Part shown: piece by piece, positions 1 through 8,571 of the stretch
How the letters are laid out: the number at the start of each line of letters is the position of its first letter
Numbering within the stretch: position 1 is the stretch's first letter
NCBI GenBank assembly: GCA_003551965.1
Contig: PUOC01000058.1
Coordinates: 1 to 33,619 of the forward strand
Direction: 5' to 3'
Source: Clostridiales bacterium
Lineage (GTDB): Bacteria; Bacillota; Limnochordia; Darwinibacteriales; B1SED10-159
DNA: 33,619 bases
Notes under the pieces: model-generated
Told to the model about the DNA's origin: nothing
Database searches by the model: none
What the model saw: only the letters and a program-made list of their open reading frames with translations
Program-made: the position numbers and the translations under genes

Positions 1-340
1 AGCCATTGCGCTGGCAGCGGTGAACGATAATTTCGTTGGGCATGCCCGTGGTATCGGGAAGCTGCTCCCGCTTACCCGGATCGTCCTTGGTCATGCAGGC
101 GGCCGCCGCTAAGGCCAAGCCTGCCGCCGCTCCCCCGCAGACATAGGCCGCCGGATTATGGGTCAATGCCGCAATGCGCCGGCCGATCTCCTGCTGCAGT
201 TCGGGGATATCCACAAACGCTTCACTGGCCTGCCCCATGGCTTCCACCACCTCCGGCGGCATCCGGGATCCGCCCATGTAGGTCATGGTGTCATGGCCAT
301 TGATCAGACGCTGTATCTGCAGTTCATCGTAGATATGCAT
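1..340 (-). CDS. SelA-like PLP-dependent enzyme, N-terminal part (runs off the window)
   Basis: The reverse strand from 340 reads without a stop for 113 codons to the window edge, so only the N-terminus is present. It begins MHIYDELQIQRLINGHDTM, continues with MGGSRMPPEVVEAM and a segment rich in small residues (GGAAAGLALAAAACM), and then has LPDTTGMPNEIIVHR. This layout is typical of proteins related to L-seryl-tRNA(Sec) selenium transferase and D-glucosaminate-6-phosphate ammonia-lyase (fold-type I PLP enzymes). The PLP lysine would lie outside the window. The start has an AGGAGG Shine-Dalgarno 7 nt upstream and sits 10 nt after the SDR stop, so it is the last visible gene of the sugar-transporter operon. 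In catabolic operons such proteins are more often amino-sugar-acid lyases than true SelA. That assignment is inference. Confidence 0.72.
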   Translation of the reverse strand, partial: MHIYDELQIQRLINGHDTMTYMGGSRMPPEVVEAMGQASEAFVDIPELQQEIGRRIAALTHNPAAYVCGGAAAGLALAAAACMTKDDPGKREQLPDTTGMPNEIIVHRCQRNG

Positions 341-350
341 ACTTTGCCTC

Positions 351-1121
351 CTAGTTGATCTGGCCCATCAATCCGCCGTCCACCACAAGATCCACCGCGG
401 TCACGTAGGACGATTCGTCACTGGCCAGGAATAATGCGGCATAGGCTGCCTCTTCCGGTGTGCCAATGCGCTTCAGCATCGGATGCTCTGCAGCCCGCTG
501 CCAGTGCTCCGAACTGGGTATCGATTCTATCGTCGGACGCGTGGCAATGATGCCGGGACAGAGACAGTTGGCGCGAATACCTTGGGGGCCGAAATCCATG
601 GCAATGGATTTGGTCAGGTGCGATACAGCGGCCTTGGCGGCATTGTAAGCTGCGGAATTGGCTGCCACTCCCAGCCCCCGCACGGAGCCGTTGTTCACAA
701 TGGAACCGCCGCCCCCTGCTGCCATCAACGGCACGGCATATTTGCAGCAGTAATAGACGCCGTCTAAGGTCACTCCCATGGTCCGCCGCCAATCCTCCGT
801 GGTTGTGTCGACGACATTTTTAAAGGGCTGCCACCAGGGATTGGTGATGAGAATACTTAAGTTCCCGGCCCAGGCGGCAGTTTCTTCCATAACCCGCCGG
901 CACTGCTCCTCGACGGTGACATCGTGCTCCATGCATAACAGGCGCCCTTCATACCCTTCACATTCCTGCCCTAAGCGGTCAAGCCCTTCCCGGTCCACAT
1001 CCGTGGCCGCGATCCGGCACCCCTCCCGCAGGAAGAGATCCACCATCGATCGGCCCATACCGCTGGCTGCCCCTGTAATGACAGCTGTTTTACCCTGCAG
1101 CCGCACTGTACTTCCCCCCAT
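351..1121 (-). CDS. SDR-family oxidoreductase
   Basis: Classical short-chain dehydrogenase/reductase, 256 residues. It has the NAD(P)-binding TGAASGMG at residues 16-23, an acidic residue after strand 2 (TDVD, residues 40-43, favouring NAD), catalytic Ser146 (NNGSV), Tyr159 and Lys163 (YNAAK), and the CPGIIATRP substrate-loop region. The usual NNAG motif after strand 4 is replaced by ILITNPWW (about residues 90-97), which is unusual. It lies between the MalG-type permease and the SelA-like gene with gaps of only 3 and 10 nt, so it is probably co-transcribed and acts on the imported sugar or its acid. The ATG at 1121 has a weak AAGG upstream. A GTG at 1106, giving the usual family start (V)RLQGKTAV, is an alternative. 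Confidence 0.88.
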   Translation of the reverse strand: MGGSTVRLQGKTAVITGAASGMGRSMVDLFLREGCRIAATDVDREGLDRLGQECEGYEGRLLCMEHDVTVEEQCRRVMEETAAWAGNLSILITNPWWQPFKNVVDTTTEDWRRTMGVTLDGVYYCCKYAVPLMAAGGGGSIVNNGSVRGLGVAANSAAYNAAKAAVSHLTKSIAMDFGPQGIRANCLCPGIIATRPTIESIPSSEHWQRAAEHPMLKRIGTPEEAAYAALFLASDESSYVTAVDLVVDGGLMGQIN

Positions 1122-1124
1122 TTC

Positions 1125-1958
1125 TTAGCCTTTCAGTGCACCCATGGTCGCACCTTCCGTCACCTGCTCCTGGAGGAAGATGTAGCCGATGAAGATGGGT
1201 ACAATGGCAATCACCAAACCGGCAAACAGCGCTCCCCAATCCACTTGGTAGCGCATGACCACCTGCAGATCGGCCAATCCCAGCGGCAAGGTCTTCAGTT
1301 CATCGGACGCTAGGATAATCAGGGCCAGGATAAATTCGTTCCAGATCCCTAAAAAGTTGAAAATAAGGGCCGTCATCACCGCCGGTTTCGACACAGGCAG
1401 CATCACCCGCCAGAAAACCTGGGCATGGCTGCAGCCATCGATAATCGCGGCCTGTTCCAAATCCCGGGGCAGCGTCGAAAAATACCCGGAAAGCAAAAAA
1501 ACCGTAAAGGGCAGCGAGAAGGCAATGTACACTGGTATCAGGCCCCAGTAACTGTCCAGCAGCCCCAAGGTGCGCAGCAGATCGTGCAGGGGCACCAGGG
1601 CAATCTGCACCGGGACCATCAGCCCGCTGACAAAGGCCACCAAGATGATGCGGCTGCCCCGGAAAGGATAGCGCACCAGGACATAGGCGGCCATGGCCGC
1701 AATGATAACAATCAGTGAAATGGACACCGCCGTGACAAAGATACTGTTGAACAAATACTGTCCAATATTGGCTTCAAACCAGGCCCGGACATAGTTGTCC
1801 CACTGCATGCGGGACGGCAGCGTCCACGGACTGCCGTAAATTTCGGCGCTGGTCTTAAACGACGTAACCACCAGCCATACCAGTGGGCCCAAGACAATGA
1901 GGGTGTAGAACCCGACGAATAGAAGGCGGACAGCGTCGCCTACACTGCGTGGTTTCAT
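1125..1958 (-). CDS. Carbohydrate ABC transporter permease, MalG type
   Basis: Inner-membrane permease subunit of a CUT1-type sugar importer. Hydrophobic segments start at about residue 10 (LLFVGFYTLIVLGPLVWLVV). The C-terminal half holds the EAA loop that contacts the ATPase (EQAAIIDGCSHAQVFWRVMLP). It ends with the short GATMGALKG tail typical of MalG homologues. An in-frame ATG exists at 1976, but the Shine-Dalgarno GGAGGT lies just downstream of that ATG and 9 nt before the ATG at 1958, so the latter is the likely start (277 residues). It directly follows the MalF-type gene. No ATPase gene is in this operon, so it probably shares an MsmX/UgpC-type ATPase encoded elsewhere. Confidence 0.92.
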   Translation of the reverse strand: MKPRSVGDAVRLLFVGFYTLIVLGPLVWLVVTSFKTSAEIYGSPWTLPSRMQWDNYVRAWFEANIGQYLFNSIFVTAVSISLIVIIAAMAAYVLVRYPFRGSRIILVAFVSGLMVPVQIALVPLHDLLRTLGLLDSYWGLIPVYIAFSLPFTVFLLSGYFSTLPRDLEQAAIIDGCSHAQVFWRVMLPVSKPAVMTALIFNFLGIWNEFILALIILASDELKTLPLGLADLQVVMRYQVDWGALFAGLVIAIVPIFIGYIFLQEQVTEGATMGALKG

Positions 1959-1976
1959 TCCGCTCCGACCTCCCAT

Positions 1977-2864
1977 TTAATATTCCACCGTTTCCCGCTG
2001 CATAAAGCGCCGCAGCAGCAGACTGACAGTGAGCACACCGATAAAGAGCAGCACAGCCATGGCCGTAGCATATCCCATCTGAAACTCGATGAACGCCTTG
2101 CGGTAGAAGTACGTCGTGAGAATTTCGCTGTGGCGGCTCGGTCCGCCCTGGGTCATGATCCAAACCAAGTCAAAGGCCAGGAAGGCATTGACGACCATAA
2201 AGACCACAGCCACCGAAACGACTTCCCAGATCAAAGGCAGCGTAATATGGCGGAAAATTGTCCAGCGCGACGCTCCATCGATCAAGGCACTTTCATGGTA
2301 CTCCGGCGGGATGTTGCGAATGGCGGCCACGAACATGACCATATAAAAACCGACATTGCGCCAAATCAGGGGTGCTGCCACCGCACCGAGCACCACCGCC
2401 GGATCCGCGAGCCAAGTTCGTGCCAGCCCCTCCAAACCAATACCCGCCAAGAGACTGTTTAGGATTCCAATTGACGGATGGTAGATAAAAGACCACAAAA
2501 TAGAGATGGCTACCCAGGAAATCAGTGCCGGGAAAAAATAGACCGAACTCAGCAGTGTGCTGCCGCGAAAACGGCGGGCAAACACCGATGCAAAGAACAG
2601 CGACAAAACCAGGGTAATGATGGGAAAAACGATCAGAAAGAAGAGGTTGTTGCTGACTGCTTTCCAGAAAATCGGATCGTGAAACAGCAAATTGCGGAAG
2701 TTGTCCAATCCGACCCAATCCATGTCCGGAGACAACCCGCCCCACCGGTATAGACTGACATGCAGCGTCTGCAGTATAGGATAGATAAAGAATACCACAA
2801 AAATTCCTACGGCCGGGGCCAGAAACCCCGCTTTGAACCCGATCTGCCGGTACACTGCCTTCAC
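1977..2864 (-). CDS. Carbohydrate ABC transporter permease, MalF/UgpA type
   Basis: Second inner-membrane permease of the CUT1 importer, 295 residues. It opens with a positively charged N-terminus and a first membrane segment (AGFLAPAVGIFVVFFIYPIL). The conserved region around YRWGGLSPD follows, and the EAA loop is ESALIDGASRWTIFRHITLP. The start is GTG, preceded by GAAGGGGG. The neighbours are the sugar-binding protein upstream (58-nt gap) and the MalG-type permease, which follows at once. It forms the heterodimeric channel with that protein. Confidence 0.92.
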   Translation of the reverse strand: MKAVYRQIGFKAGFLAPAVGIFVVFFIYPILQTLHVSLYRWGGLSPDMDWVGLDNFRNLLFHDPIFWKAVSNNLFFLIVFPIITLVLSLFFASVFARRFRGSTLLSSVYFFPALISWVAISILWSFIYHPSIGILNSLLAGIGLEGLARTWLADPAVVLGAVAAPLIWRNVGFYMVMFVAAIRNIPPEYHESALIDGASRWTIFRHITLPLIWEVVSVAVVFMVVNAFLAFDLVWIMTQGGPSRHSEILTTYFYRKAFIEFQMGYATAMAVLLFIGVLTVSLLLRRFMQRETVEY

Positions 2865-2922
2865 GTGACCGCCCCCTTCGTGCGGGAGAGGGAGGGTATG
2901 GCCTCCCTCTCACAGCGTGCTG

Positions 2923-4245
2923 CTAGAAATCAACTTCAAACAATTCGACGTTTGGGTCTTCCCGGGTCCTCTCGGAAGCTGTTTCCATCACTTCCACATA
3001 GTCTTCCGGATCCAGTTCACCCAAAAGCAGCGATGTGGTATTGTCCGCCCAAGTGCCGAACCACTCCGGATACCATCCCTGGATTGGCACATGGGTAAAG
3101 GTCCTGTCGGCCTCTTCTACCATATCCGCCATGATCTGCAGTTCTTCCGACAGATCCACATTAGCACCGACCACCGTGGTCATGGCATCCTTTTGCTGCA
3201 CAAATTCCTGGGCCATGGGTTTGGATGTCAAGAACTTCAAGAAATCCACAGCCTGCTCCGGATGATCGGCATCCCGGGGCACAATCCACTTCTCGGCATC
3301 CATGACATTGAGTGCATTGGGGTCACCGACGCCGTCTTCGAACTTCGGGTATTGGAAGGGCACCATCTCGAAGTCGTCGGGAGCAATACCTCCCATTTCC
3401 GCCGGCATCCAGGAGCCGTTGGCCACCATAGCCGCATCGCCCATCACAAACTGCGTCTGGGCTTCCATGTGGTCCATGCCCATGGCACCGCTCTGGAAGA
3501 AGCCTTCGTCTTTTAACATCCTAAACTTGCGCACCGCTTCCAAGACGCCGTCCTGCAGCCAGGCACCTTCTTCTAAATTCAGCACGGAATTCAACGCATC
3601 CATACCGGCCTGCCGCTGGATAAACTGCATAACCCAATAGATGTTGTAGTCGGCAATCTGACCCTGCAGGGCAATGGGAACGATTCCTTCCTGCCTGATT
3701 TCGTCGCCGAGAGCCATGAGATCAGCAAAGGTTTGCGGCGGTTCCCAGCCGTATTCCTCAAACATCTGGGGATTATACCACATGTTCCAGGTCAGAAGAT
3801 CCAGGGATACACCCCAGATTTCATCGGAACCATCGGTGAGCGTGCGCAGCGTACCGGGCATAATGGTCTCTTTCCACTTCTTGTCTTCCTGAAAGTACGC
3901 GGGTGAATGCATGGCCTCTGTGATTGGATGGATCAAATCCGCCCGCAAAAGCTCTGCATTGGTAATGCCTTCCCGGACCAACCAGGTAACATCCGGCGGA
4001 TTGCCCTGCAGAAATCTCGGACGCAGGACGATTCCAATTTCGGGGCTGCCCTGGATGGTGACCTCCACATTAGGATGCATTTCCTCATACTCACGGGCCA
4101 CATATTCAAAGAAATCCGTTCCGAACGCGCCGTCAAACACTGCCACTTCCAGTTCGATGGTCTCGGCGGCCGCACCGGCCGACAACAAACAAACTACGGC
4201 CATAGCGAGGAACAATCGTACCACTGCGTTCTTTGCTCGTTTCAT
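2923..4245 (-). CDS. Extracellular sugar-binding protein (family 1), ABC transporter
   Basis: Family-1 solute-binding protein, 440 residues, the usual length. It has a Sec signal peptide of about 27 residues (basic MKRAKN, hydrophobic LFLAMAVVCLL, AGAAAE cleavage region). Typical family segments follow: EYEEMHPNVEVTIQG near the N-terminus, a middle ADLMALGDEIRQEGIVPIALQG, and a late HPEQAVDFLKFLTS. It captures a sugar or oligosaccharide outside the membrane and delivers it to the two permeases encoded next. It is the first gene of its unit, with AAGGAGGA upstream of the ATG and a long structured leader before it. Substrate unknown. The surrounding SDR and SelA-like genes suggest an acidic or amino sugar (inference). 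Confidence 0.9.
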   Translation of the reverse strand: MKRAKNAVVRLFLAMAVVCLLSAGAAAETIELEVAVFDGAFGTDFFEYVAREYEEMHPNVEVTIQGSPEIGIVLRPRFLQGNPPDVTWLVREGITNAELLRADLIHPITEAMHSPAYFQEDKKWKETIMPGTLRTLTDGSDEIWGVSLDLLTWNMWYNPQMFEEYGWEPPQTFADLMALGDEIRQEGIVPIALQGQIADYNIYWVMQFIQRQAGMDALNSVLNLEEGAWLQDGVLEAVRKFRMLKDEGFFQSGAMGMDHMEAQTQFVMGDAAMVANGSWMPAEMGGIAPDDFEMVPFQYPKFEDGVGDPNALNVMDAEKWIVPRDADHPEQAVDFLKFLTSKPMAQEFVQQKDAMTTVVGANVDLSEELQIMADMVEEADRTFTHVPIQGWYPEWFGTWADNTTSLLLGELDPEDYVEVMETASERTREDPNVELFEVDF

Positions 4246-4624
4246 ATTCGTCCTCCTTCACATCCCTCTGTTGCTTCCATGCTGCAGAACACTTTCTCCC
4301 CGGCCGGCAGCCACAGGGCACCGGCTCTACGGTCTCCTGCCAACGGCGGCCATTCCTCCTTTCTTTCATCTGGCATCTATGGGAAGCGCCATCGCCGCTT
4401 CCCGCTCCATGGCCCACAGGGACCATTGGCTGCAGGGCTGCTTGTACAAACTATGGACCCACCTGGTTTCACACAAACCTGTAATACAAAAAAGATCATA
4501 TCATCTGACCTTTACTCATTACATTCCATTTTCTATTCCGTTTTCCTTCTCTTTGGACGAAAAATTTACGGGCGGAATGTAACGCCTCATCTGCCCGCCC
4601 ATGATTTCCTGGCTTTGGGACGCG
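4246..4624 (-). promoter_or_regulatory. Long leader / regulatory region of the sugar-transporter operon
   Basis: About 380 nt without a gene, upstream of the sugar-binding protein. Visible structure: a 9-bp inverted repeat TTACATTCC (4519-4527) and GGAATGTAA (4574-4582) separated by 46 nt; an 8-bp perfect hairpin GGGAAGCG/CGCTTCCC (4381-4403); and a second hairpin at 4409-4426 whose loop strand reads CCCTGTGG on the minus strand. An isolated AAAGGAGGA-ATG near 4360 would encode only eight residues. A TATGAT hexamer near 4500 lacks a convincing -35. I see no recognised riboswitch class. Confidence 0.35.
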
Positions 4625-4663
4625 CATGGGGCACCGCTGCCCAAAAAGCACCGGTGCCCCATG
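4625..4663 (-). terminator. 12-bp hairpin after the FAD oxidoreductase gene
   Basis: A perfect 12-bp stem, 4625-4636 paired with 4652-4663 (core ATGGGGCACCG / CGGTGCCCCAT), has a 15-nt loop and starts 15 nt after the stop codon of the FAD gene. No T-run follows on the minus strand, so it may be an atypical terminator or an mRNA 3'-end stabiliser. It separates the binding-protein/FAD unit from the sugar-transporter unit. Confidence 0.55.
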
Positions 4664-4677
4664 GATATGCTGCTCAA

Positions 4678-6027
4678 TTAGAGAACGATAGACCCTCCTT
4701 CGGCCAACACCGCCCGCAGTTGGCCGGCGGCCACGGCCGTCACTGCCTTGTCCTGCTGCAGGGCCAGATAACTGGCGACACCGGCCGCTTCCCCTGTTTG
4801 GTTCATGTTCACCATCACCCGCAGGGCTCCGAATGCTCCCTGATCGGTATCGAGAATGCGCCCGGCCATGACCACGTTGCGCGTTCCTTTGGGCAGCAGA
4901 GAGCGAAAGGGAATTTGGTAGAAGGTGGGATCCTCGTCCACGGGCTCCCGCCAGCGGCCCACCGTTTTGTCAATGCGGTTTCTGAAAACGACTTCGCTGC
5001 CATCCAGGTAGCGGAAGGTGATGCCCGGCCCGTCGCTGTGGTGTATATCCACCCGATAGGTGCCGTTGGCAATAGCATCGTCATACCTGCGGCCATGCAA
5101 GACATCCTCCTGGGTAATGCGAAAGTCAGCATGGAAGCGCCTTGTTTCCCGGATGCCGATGGCCGATGGCAGGCCCAGCAGTGTCAAGGGCGGCGCGTCC
5201 TGGACGTGATCCCGCATCAGGTCCATCATCGCCCGAACCTGTCGGCGGCCCTCCATTTCGGCAAAGGTCAGATCACTGGCTCGGCTGCAGTCCGCGCCGA
5301 ATACATGGGTCTCCGCATGCATCCACACATCGGGACTGTTGGGCACCACACTGCTCCAGCCCCAGTCCTCCGGCAGATCATAGTCACCCCCATGGCTTTG
5401 GAGAAGCTCTATAAACCGTTCCCGGGGTATGGAGCCCATGCCCTGGATCTTTGCGCACGCCGTGGGGGGCTGCAGGTGTTCTTCGGAATAATGGGCAAAG
5501 CCCATATCCCGGCAGAGGTCGCCATCGCCGGTGGCGTCGACGAAATAGCGGGCCTTGATTACACCGCGGCCGTCCTTGTTCTCCACAAACACGCCCCGCA
5601 GTTCACCGTTGTCCTCGTCCCGCAGCGGTGCGGTATACATGGTGTGCAGGTACGGTTTCACCCCGGCCTGCTTGACAAGGACATCCAATTCAATCTTCAG
5701 TTCTTCTGTGTTCAACCGCAGGGCATCGAACCGCCCCTGGGACTGGAGCACCGCATCCCGTGTCCGCAGGGCTTCCACCACCTCATGGGTCAAACCGCCG
5801 ATTATCTGCTGTTTGTTTTCCGTATCATAGAGGCTGTGCCAGATATTGACCAAACCGGCGGCAGCGGTCCCGCCGAAGCAGTTGCCCCGCTCCACCAGTA
5901 CCGCCCGCGCACCCAAACGGGATGCCCGCACCGCTGCAAATACACCGGTGGCGCTGCCTCCGAGAACACAGATATCAGCATCTTCAATAACGGGAATTTC
6001 CCTGGCTTTTTCTACGATCCGCTCCAT
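4678..6027 (-). CDS. FAD-dependent oxidoreductase (FAD_oxidored family)
   Basis: Flavoprotein of 449 residues. The N-terminal dinucleotide fold ICVLGGSATGVFAA (about 19-32) ends in the acidic ribose-binding Glu of VLVERG (residue 47) and is followed by FGGTAAAGLVN. Mid-protein IGIRETRRF and the RRYDDAIANG segment match the two other FAD enzymes in this window. The C-terminus has the second FAD-contact region NVVMAGRILDTDQGAFGALRVM, then TGEAAGVASYLA. The frame is open back to 6123, but the ATG at 6027 has AGGAGG plus GAGGA upstream and gives the family start, so I chose it. There is no signal peptide, so it acts in the cytosol. It follows the family-5 binding protein by 32 nt. The substrate is unknown; proteins of this family are often mis-annotated as xanthan lyase. 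Confidence 0.88.
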   Translation of the reverse strand: MERIVEKAREIPVIEDADICVLGGSATGVFAAVRASRLGARAVLVERGNCFGGTAAAGLVNIWHSLYDTENKQQIIGGLTHEVVEALRTRDAVLQSQGRFDALRLNTEELKIELDVLVKQAGVKPYLHTMYTAPLRDEDNGELRGVFVENKDGRGVIKARYFVDATGDGDLCRDMGFAHYSEEHLQPPTACAKIQGMGSIPRERFIELLQSHGGDYDLPEDWGWSSVVPNSPDVWMHAETHVFGADCSRASDLTFAEMEGRRQVRAMMDLMRDHVQDAPPLTLLGLPSAIGIRETRRFHADFRITQEDVLHGRRYDDAIANGTYRVDIHHSDGPGITFRYLDGSEVVFRNRIDKTVGRWREPVDEDPTFYQIPFRSLLPKGTRNVVMAGRILDTDQGAFGALRVMVNMNQTGEAAGVASYLALQQDKAVTAVAAGQLRAVLAEGGSIVL

Positions 6028-6059
6028 CGTGGTCCTCAACCTCCTGCCGTGGGAACATG

Positions 6060-7961
6060 TCAGCGATCCAGAAATACCTGTTCCGGATTGAACGTGGTAC
6101 TCCACATGGTGTCCCAACCCCAATAACCGATTTCCGAGAAGTTCTTCATGTCTTTATTCTTGATGATCGGGAAGGGAGCCTGGCCGACAGCCCCGATAAC
6201 CCAGAGGTTTTCCGCCTGCAATTCCAGGATGCGCTGGGTCATGTCAAAGCGCAGTTCTTCATCGGGCTCAACCAGCAAATCTTCCCACAGCTGCCGGGCT
6301 TCCTTCACTTCCGGGGGCGGTTCCTGGCCGTGTTCACCGTCGCTATTGAACCAACGGGCCCATTCGGTGGACCAGACCTGGGACCAGGTGACATTGGTTG
6401 CGACAAAATAGTCCGGCGCCAAGGGGAAGAGCATATCACTGGCATTGTTGCCCATCCATGTGGTGGCGTCCATGAGATTACCCTCGCCGCGCACCGACTG
6501 CAGTTCACCGGATATTTCTTCATAATCCACAACCAAACCGAACTCGTTCCAGTATTCAGCCACCAGTTCACTGGTGGGCAGGCAGACGCCTTCCCAATCA
6601 ATGAATTCAATCTTAAAGGCTATGGGTCGGCCATCGGGGCGCAGCCACCGTCCCTGCCCGTCCTGCTCCAATCCCATTTCGATCAGCAGTTCTTCCGCCC
6701 GCTCCGGATCGTATTCCGCATAGGCATCGGCAAACTCCTGACGGAAATATTGACTGGAATCCAGGACCGTGTACTGGCGAGCTACGGCATGGCCGAAATA
6801 CAGGGCCTCACTGATATCCTCCCGATCAATGGCCAAAGACAGCGCCTGGCGGAAGCGTTTGTCCTGGAATATTTCCCGCAGCACTTCGTCTTCGTGGGTC
6901 AAGTTGAGTTGGAAAATGACGTGCGTTCCGCGGGCATTGTTCCAAAACAGTGTTTCAAAATTCCCTTCTTCTTCATAACTGGCATAGAGAGGCACATCGC
7001 GGACATCGGTGACGCGCCCGGCGAAATCCACCTGCCCGTCGATGATCATCCCGGCCGCCACTTCCACACTACCCACAATCTGGGAAACCAAACGATCCAC
7101 ATAGGGAAGCTGGTTGCCTTCTGTGTCCACCTTCCAGTAGTAGGGATTGCGTTCATAGACACGGCGTTCCGCTGTCATTTCGCTGATGAAATAGGGGCCT
7201 AAGGTCGGCAATCCTTCCACCGTTGGTGCATGGGCTGTGCGGTCATTCTTGTAACTGAACAGTTCATACCATTCGTTAAACCCTTCATCGGCCACCAGCT
7301 CGGCCAACTCCTCTTCTTCCACAAAGGCAGGGTGGAATTGGCTGAGGTAGTGCTTGGGATGGTAGAGGCCGCCGCCAAAGGAGTGGCCCATGCGTTCCAT
7401 GAAGAAGGGCTGCGGGCCGGCAAAGGCAAACTCCACGGTGTGGTCGTCTATGACCGTCAACTCAAAAACGTCTTCTCCGTACCGCCAGGCCGTTCCCACC
7501 ACAGGAGTCAAGTCCTCATTGAGCAGAATGTGTTCGTACCAGAAGACAATGTCCTCGGAAGTAAACGGCTCACCATCGGACCAGCGTACGCCTTCCCGGA
7601 AATGGAACGTGTACACCGAGGCATCCTCGGATACATCCACGGCCGTGGCAAAGTGCGGTTCCAGAACAAATGTTTCCGGATTGGGCTTCACCGGTTGATT
7701 GAAGACGGACATCAGCATGTGATCGTCGCCCCACCCCGTGGGGCTCAAAGTGACCAAGTTCAGCTGCTCAGTGTAGCGGCCGATCTGCTCCAGGGGTTCC
7801 ACCACGTACGGTTCCGCCGGCAGCCGATCCGCCAGCGGCGGCAGTTCTCCAGCCTCCACCAATGGCTCCAGCATGGGAGGTTCTCCGGCGGACAGAAGGG
7901 GCGACGACATCCCCAAGACCAAGGCAGCGATCAAAACGACCCGCATCCAGCATTTGATCAT
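6060..7961 (-). CDS. Family-5 solute-binding protein (Opp/Dpp type), orphan
   Basis: Extracellular solute-binding protein of the peptide/oligosaccharide family, 633 residues. A signal peptide (MIKCWMRVVLIAALVLGMSS) is followed by the mature N-terminus PPMLEPLVEAGELPPLADRL. This opening recurs in the second family-5 protein at 26-28 kb (LPP-x2-(E/D)RLP-x-EP-x-V-x-EPLE). Family hallmarks are FHFREGVRWSDGEPFTSEDI near residues 110-130 and DKRFRQALSLAIDREDI in the second half. No permease or ATPase gene accompanies it. Its only operon partner is the FAD oxidoreductase. It may dock on the Dpp/Opp-type transporter encoded at 21.7-26 kb (inference). The start at 7961 has AAGGAGG upstream; the frame continues open further upstream without coding character. 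Confidence 0.9.
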   Translation of the reverse strand: MIKCWMRVVLIAALVLGMSSPLLSAGEPPMLEPLVEAGELPPLADRLPAEPYVVEPLEQIGRYTEQLNLVTLSPTGWGDDHMLMSVFNQPVKPNPETFVLEPHFATAVDVSEDASVYTFHFREGVRWSDGEPFTSEDIVFWYEHILLNEDLTPVVGTAWRYGEDVFELTVIDDHTVEFAFAGPQPFFMERMGHSFGGGLYHPKHYLSQFHPAFVEEEELAELVADEGFNEWYELFSYKNDRTAHAPTVEGLPTLGPYFISEMTAERRVYERNPYYWKVDTEGNQLPYVDRLVSQIVGSVEVAAGMIIDGQVDFAGRVTDVRDVPLYASYEEEGNFETLFWNNARGTHVIFQLNLTHEDEVLREIFQDKRFRQALSLAIDREDISEALYFGHAVARQYTVLDSSQYFRQEFADAYAEYDPERAEELLIEMGLEQDGQGRWLRPDGRPIAFKIEFIDWEGVCLPTSELVAEYWNEFGLVVDYEEISGELQSVRGEGNLMDATTWMGNNASDMLFPLAPDYFVATNVTWSQVWSTEWARWFNSDGEHGQEPPPEVKEARQLWEDLLVEPDEELRFDMTQRILELQAENLWVIGAVGQAPFPIIKNKDMKNFSEIGYWGWDTMWSTTFNPEQVFLDR

Positions 7962-8571
7962 CAATACACGCCTCCTTTTTGTCTTATCCAACAGGACCGT
8001 TCCTCTGCTATGCCTCCTTTGCTGGAAAGTGAACAGCACACGGCGGTCAAACCCCCCCGCAACCTCCTGGCATGCCAGCTGCTGCCGCCATGTTTCGCAC
8101 CACCGCGGCCCAGGCCCAATGACAATGCCCATATTTTGGCAATACCTGTCAATGCTCTCTTATTCTGTCAATCTATTCCATTCGCCGGCGCTGCCATCAC
8201 CCGACGAGAGGATTTCCTTCCGCCACGGATCATCATGGACCGGGTTTCAAACTGGCTCCGGTGCGGCTGAACACACACATCCGGCAGCGGCAACGCTTAG
8301 ACTCGCTGTTCATTCTATTTGCGGTGTTTATAAATTTCTGCGTTTTGTCACCACTTCCTGCCGGCATCGGAAGATTTTGCGGACATCCTGCCGGCACGAA
8401 GAGAGTCCAGAGGCACGATTCACACAGAAGCGCCCAAGGGGCGATACCCCGATACAGGAAGGTTCTGGCGTCGTTCTCTAGAAGGCGTCGATATGAGCAC
8501 GGTGAAACGACCGCAACTGCCCTGCCGCGATCGCCGTTTTGAGCTTCATATTCCTATGGGAGGTTATGTTC
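7962..8571. promoter_or_regulatory. Divergent intergenic region, binding protein / OmpA-like gene
   Basis: About 610 nt with no gene. Two perfect TTGACA hexamers occur on the minus strand (8166-8171 and 8147-8152, 19 nt apart) without a clear -10 for either. On the plus strand a TATAAA (8329-8334) is a possible -10 for the OmpA-like gene, with only a poor -35. The 11-bp direct repeat TCCTGCCGGCA occurs at 8356-8366 and 8386-8396, 30 nt apart, about three helical turns. The first copy is framed by CTTCC/GGAAG. These are operator candidates only. Confidence 0.3.

Noticed and set aside
4510-4570. CcpA cre-like box near GGAAAACGGAATAG
   Set aside because: It matches only part of the consensus and is not symmetric. 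The TTACATTCC/GGAATGTAA pair is a better-supported feature there.
3907-6126. 739-codon open frame on the plus strand
   Set aside because: It lies antisense to the sugar-binding protein start and the whole FAD oxidoreductase gene. It has no family motifs or ribosome site, and is typical of antisense frames in GC-rich genes.
6057-8270. Long plus-strand frames (381 and 346 codons)
   Set aside because: They are antisense to the family-5 binding protein, whose hallmarks on the minus strand are unambiguous.
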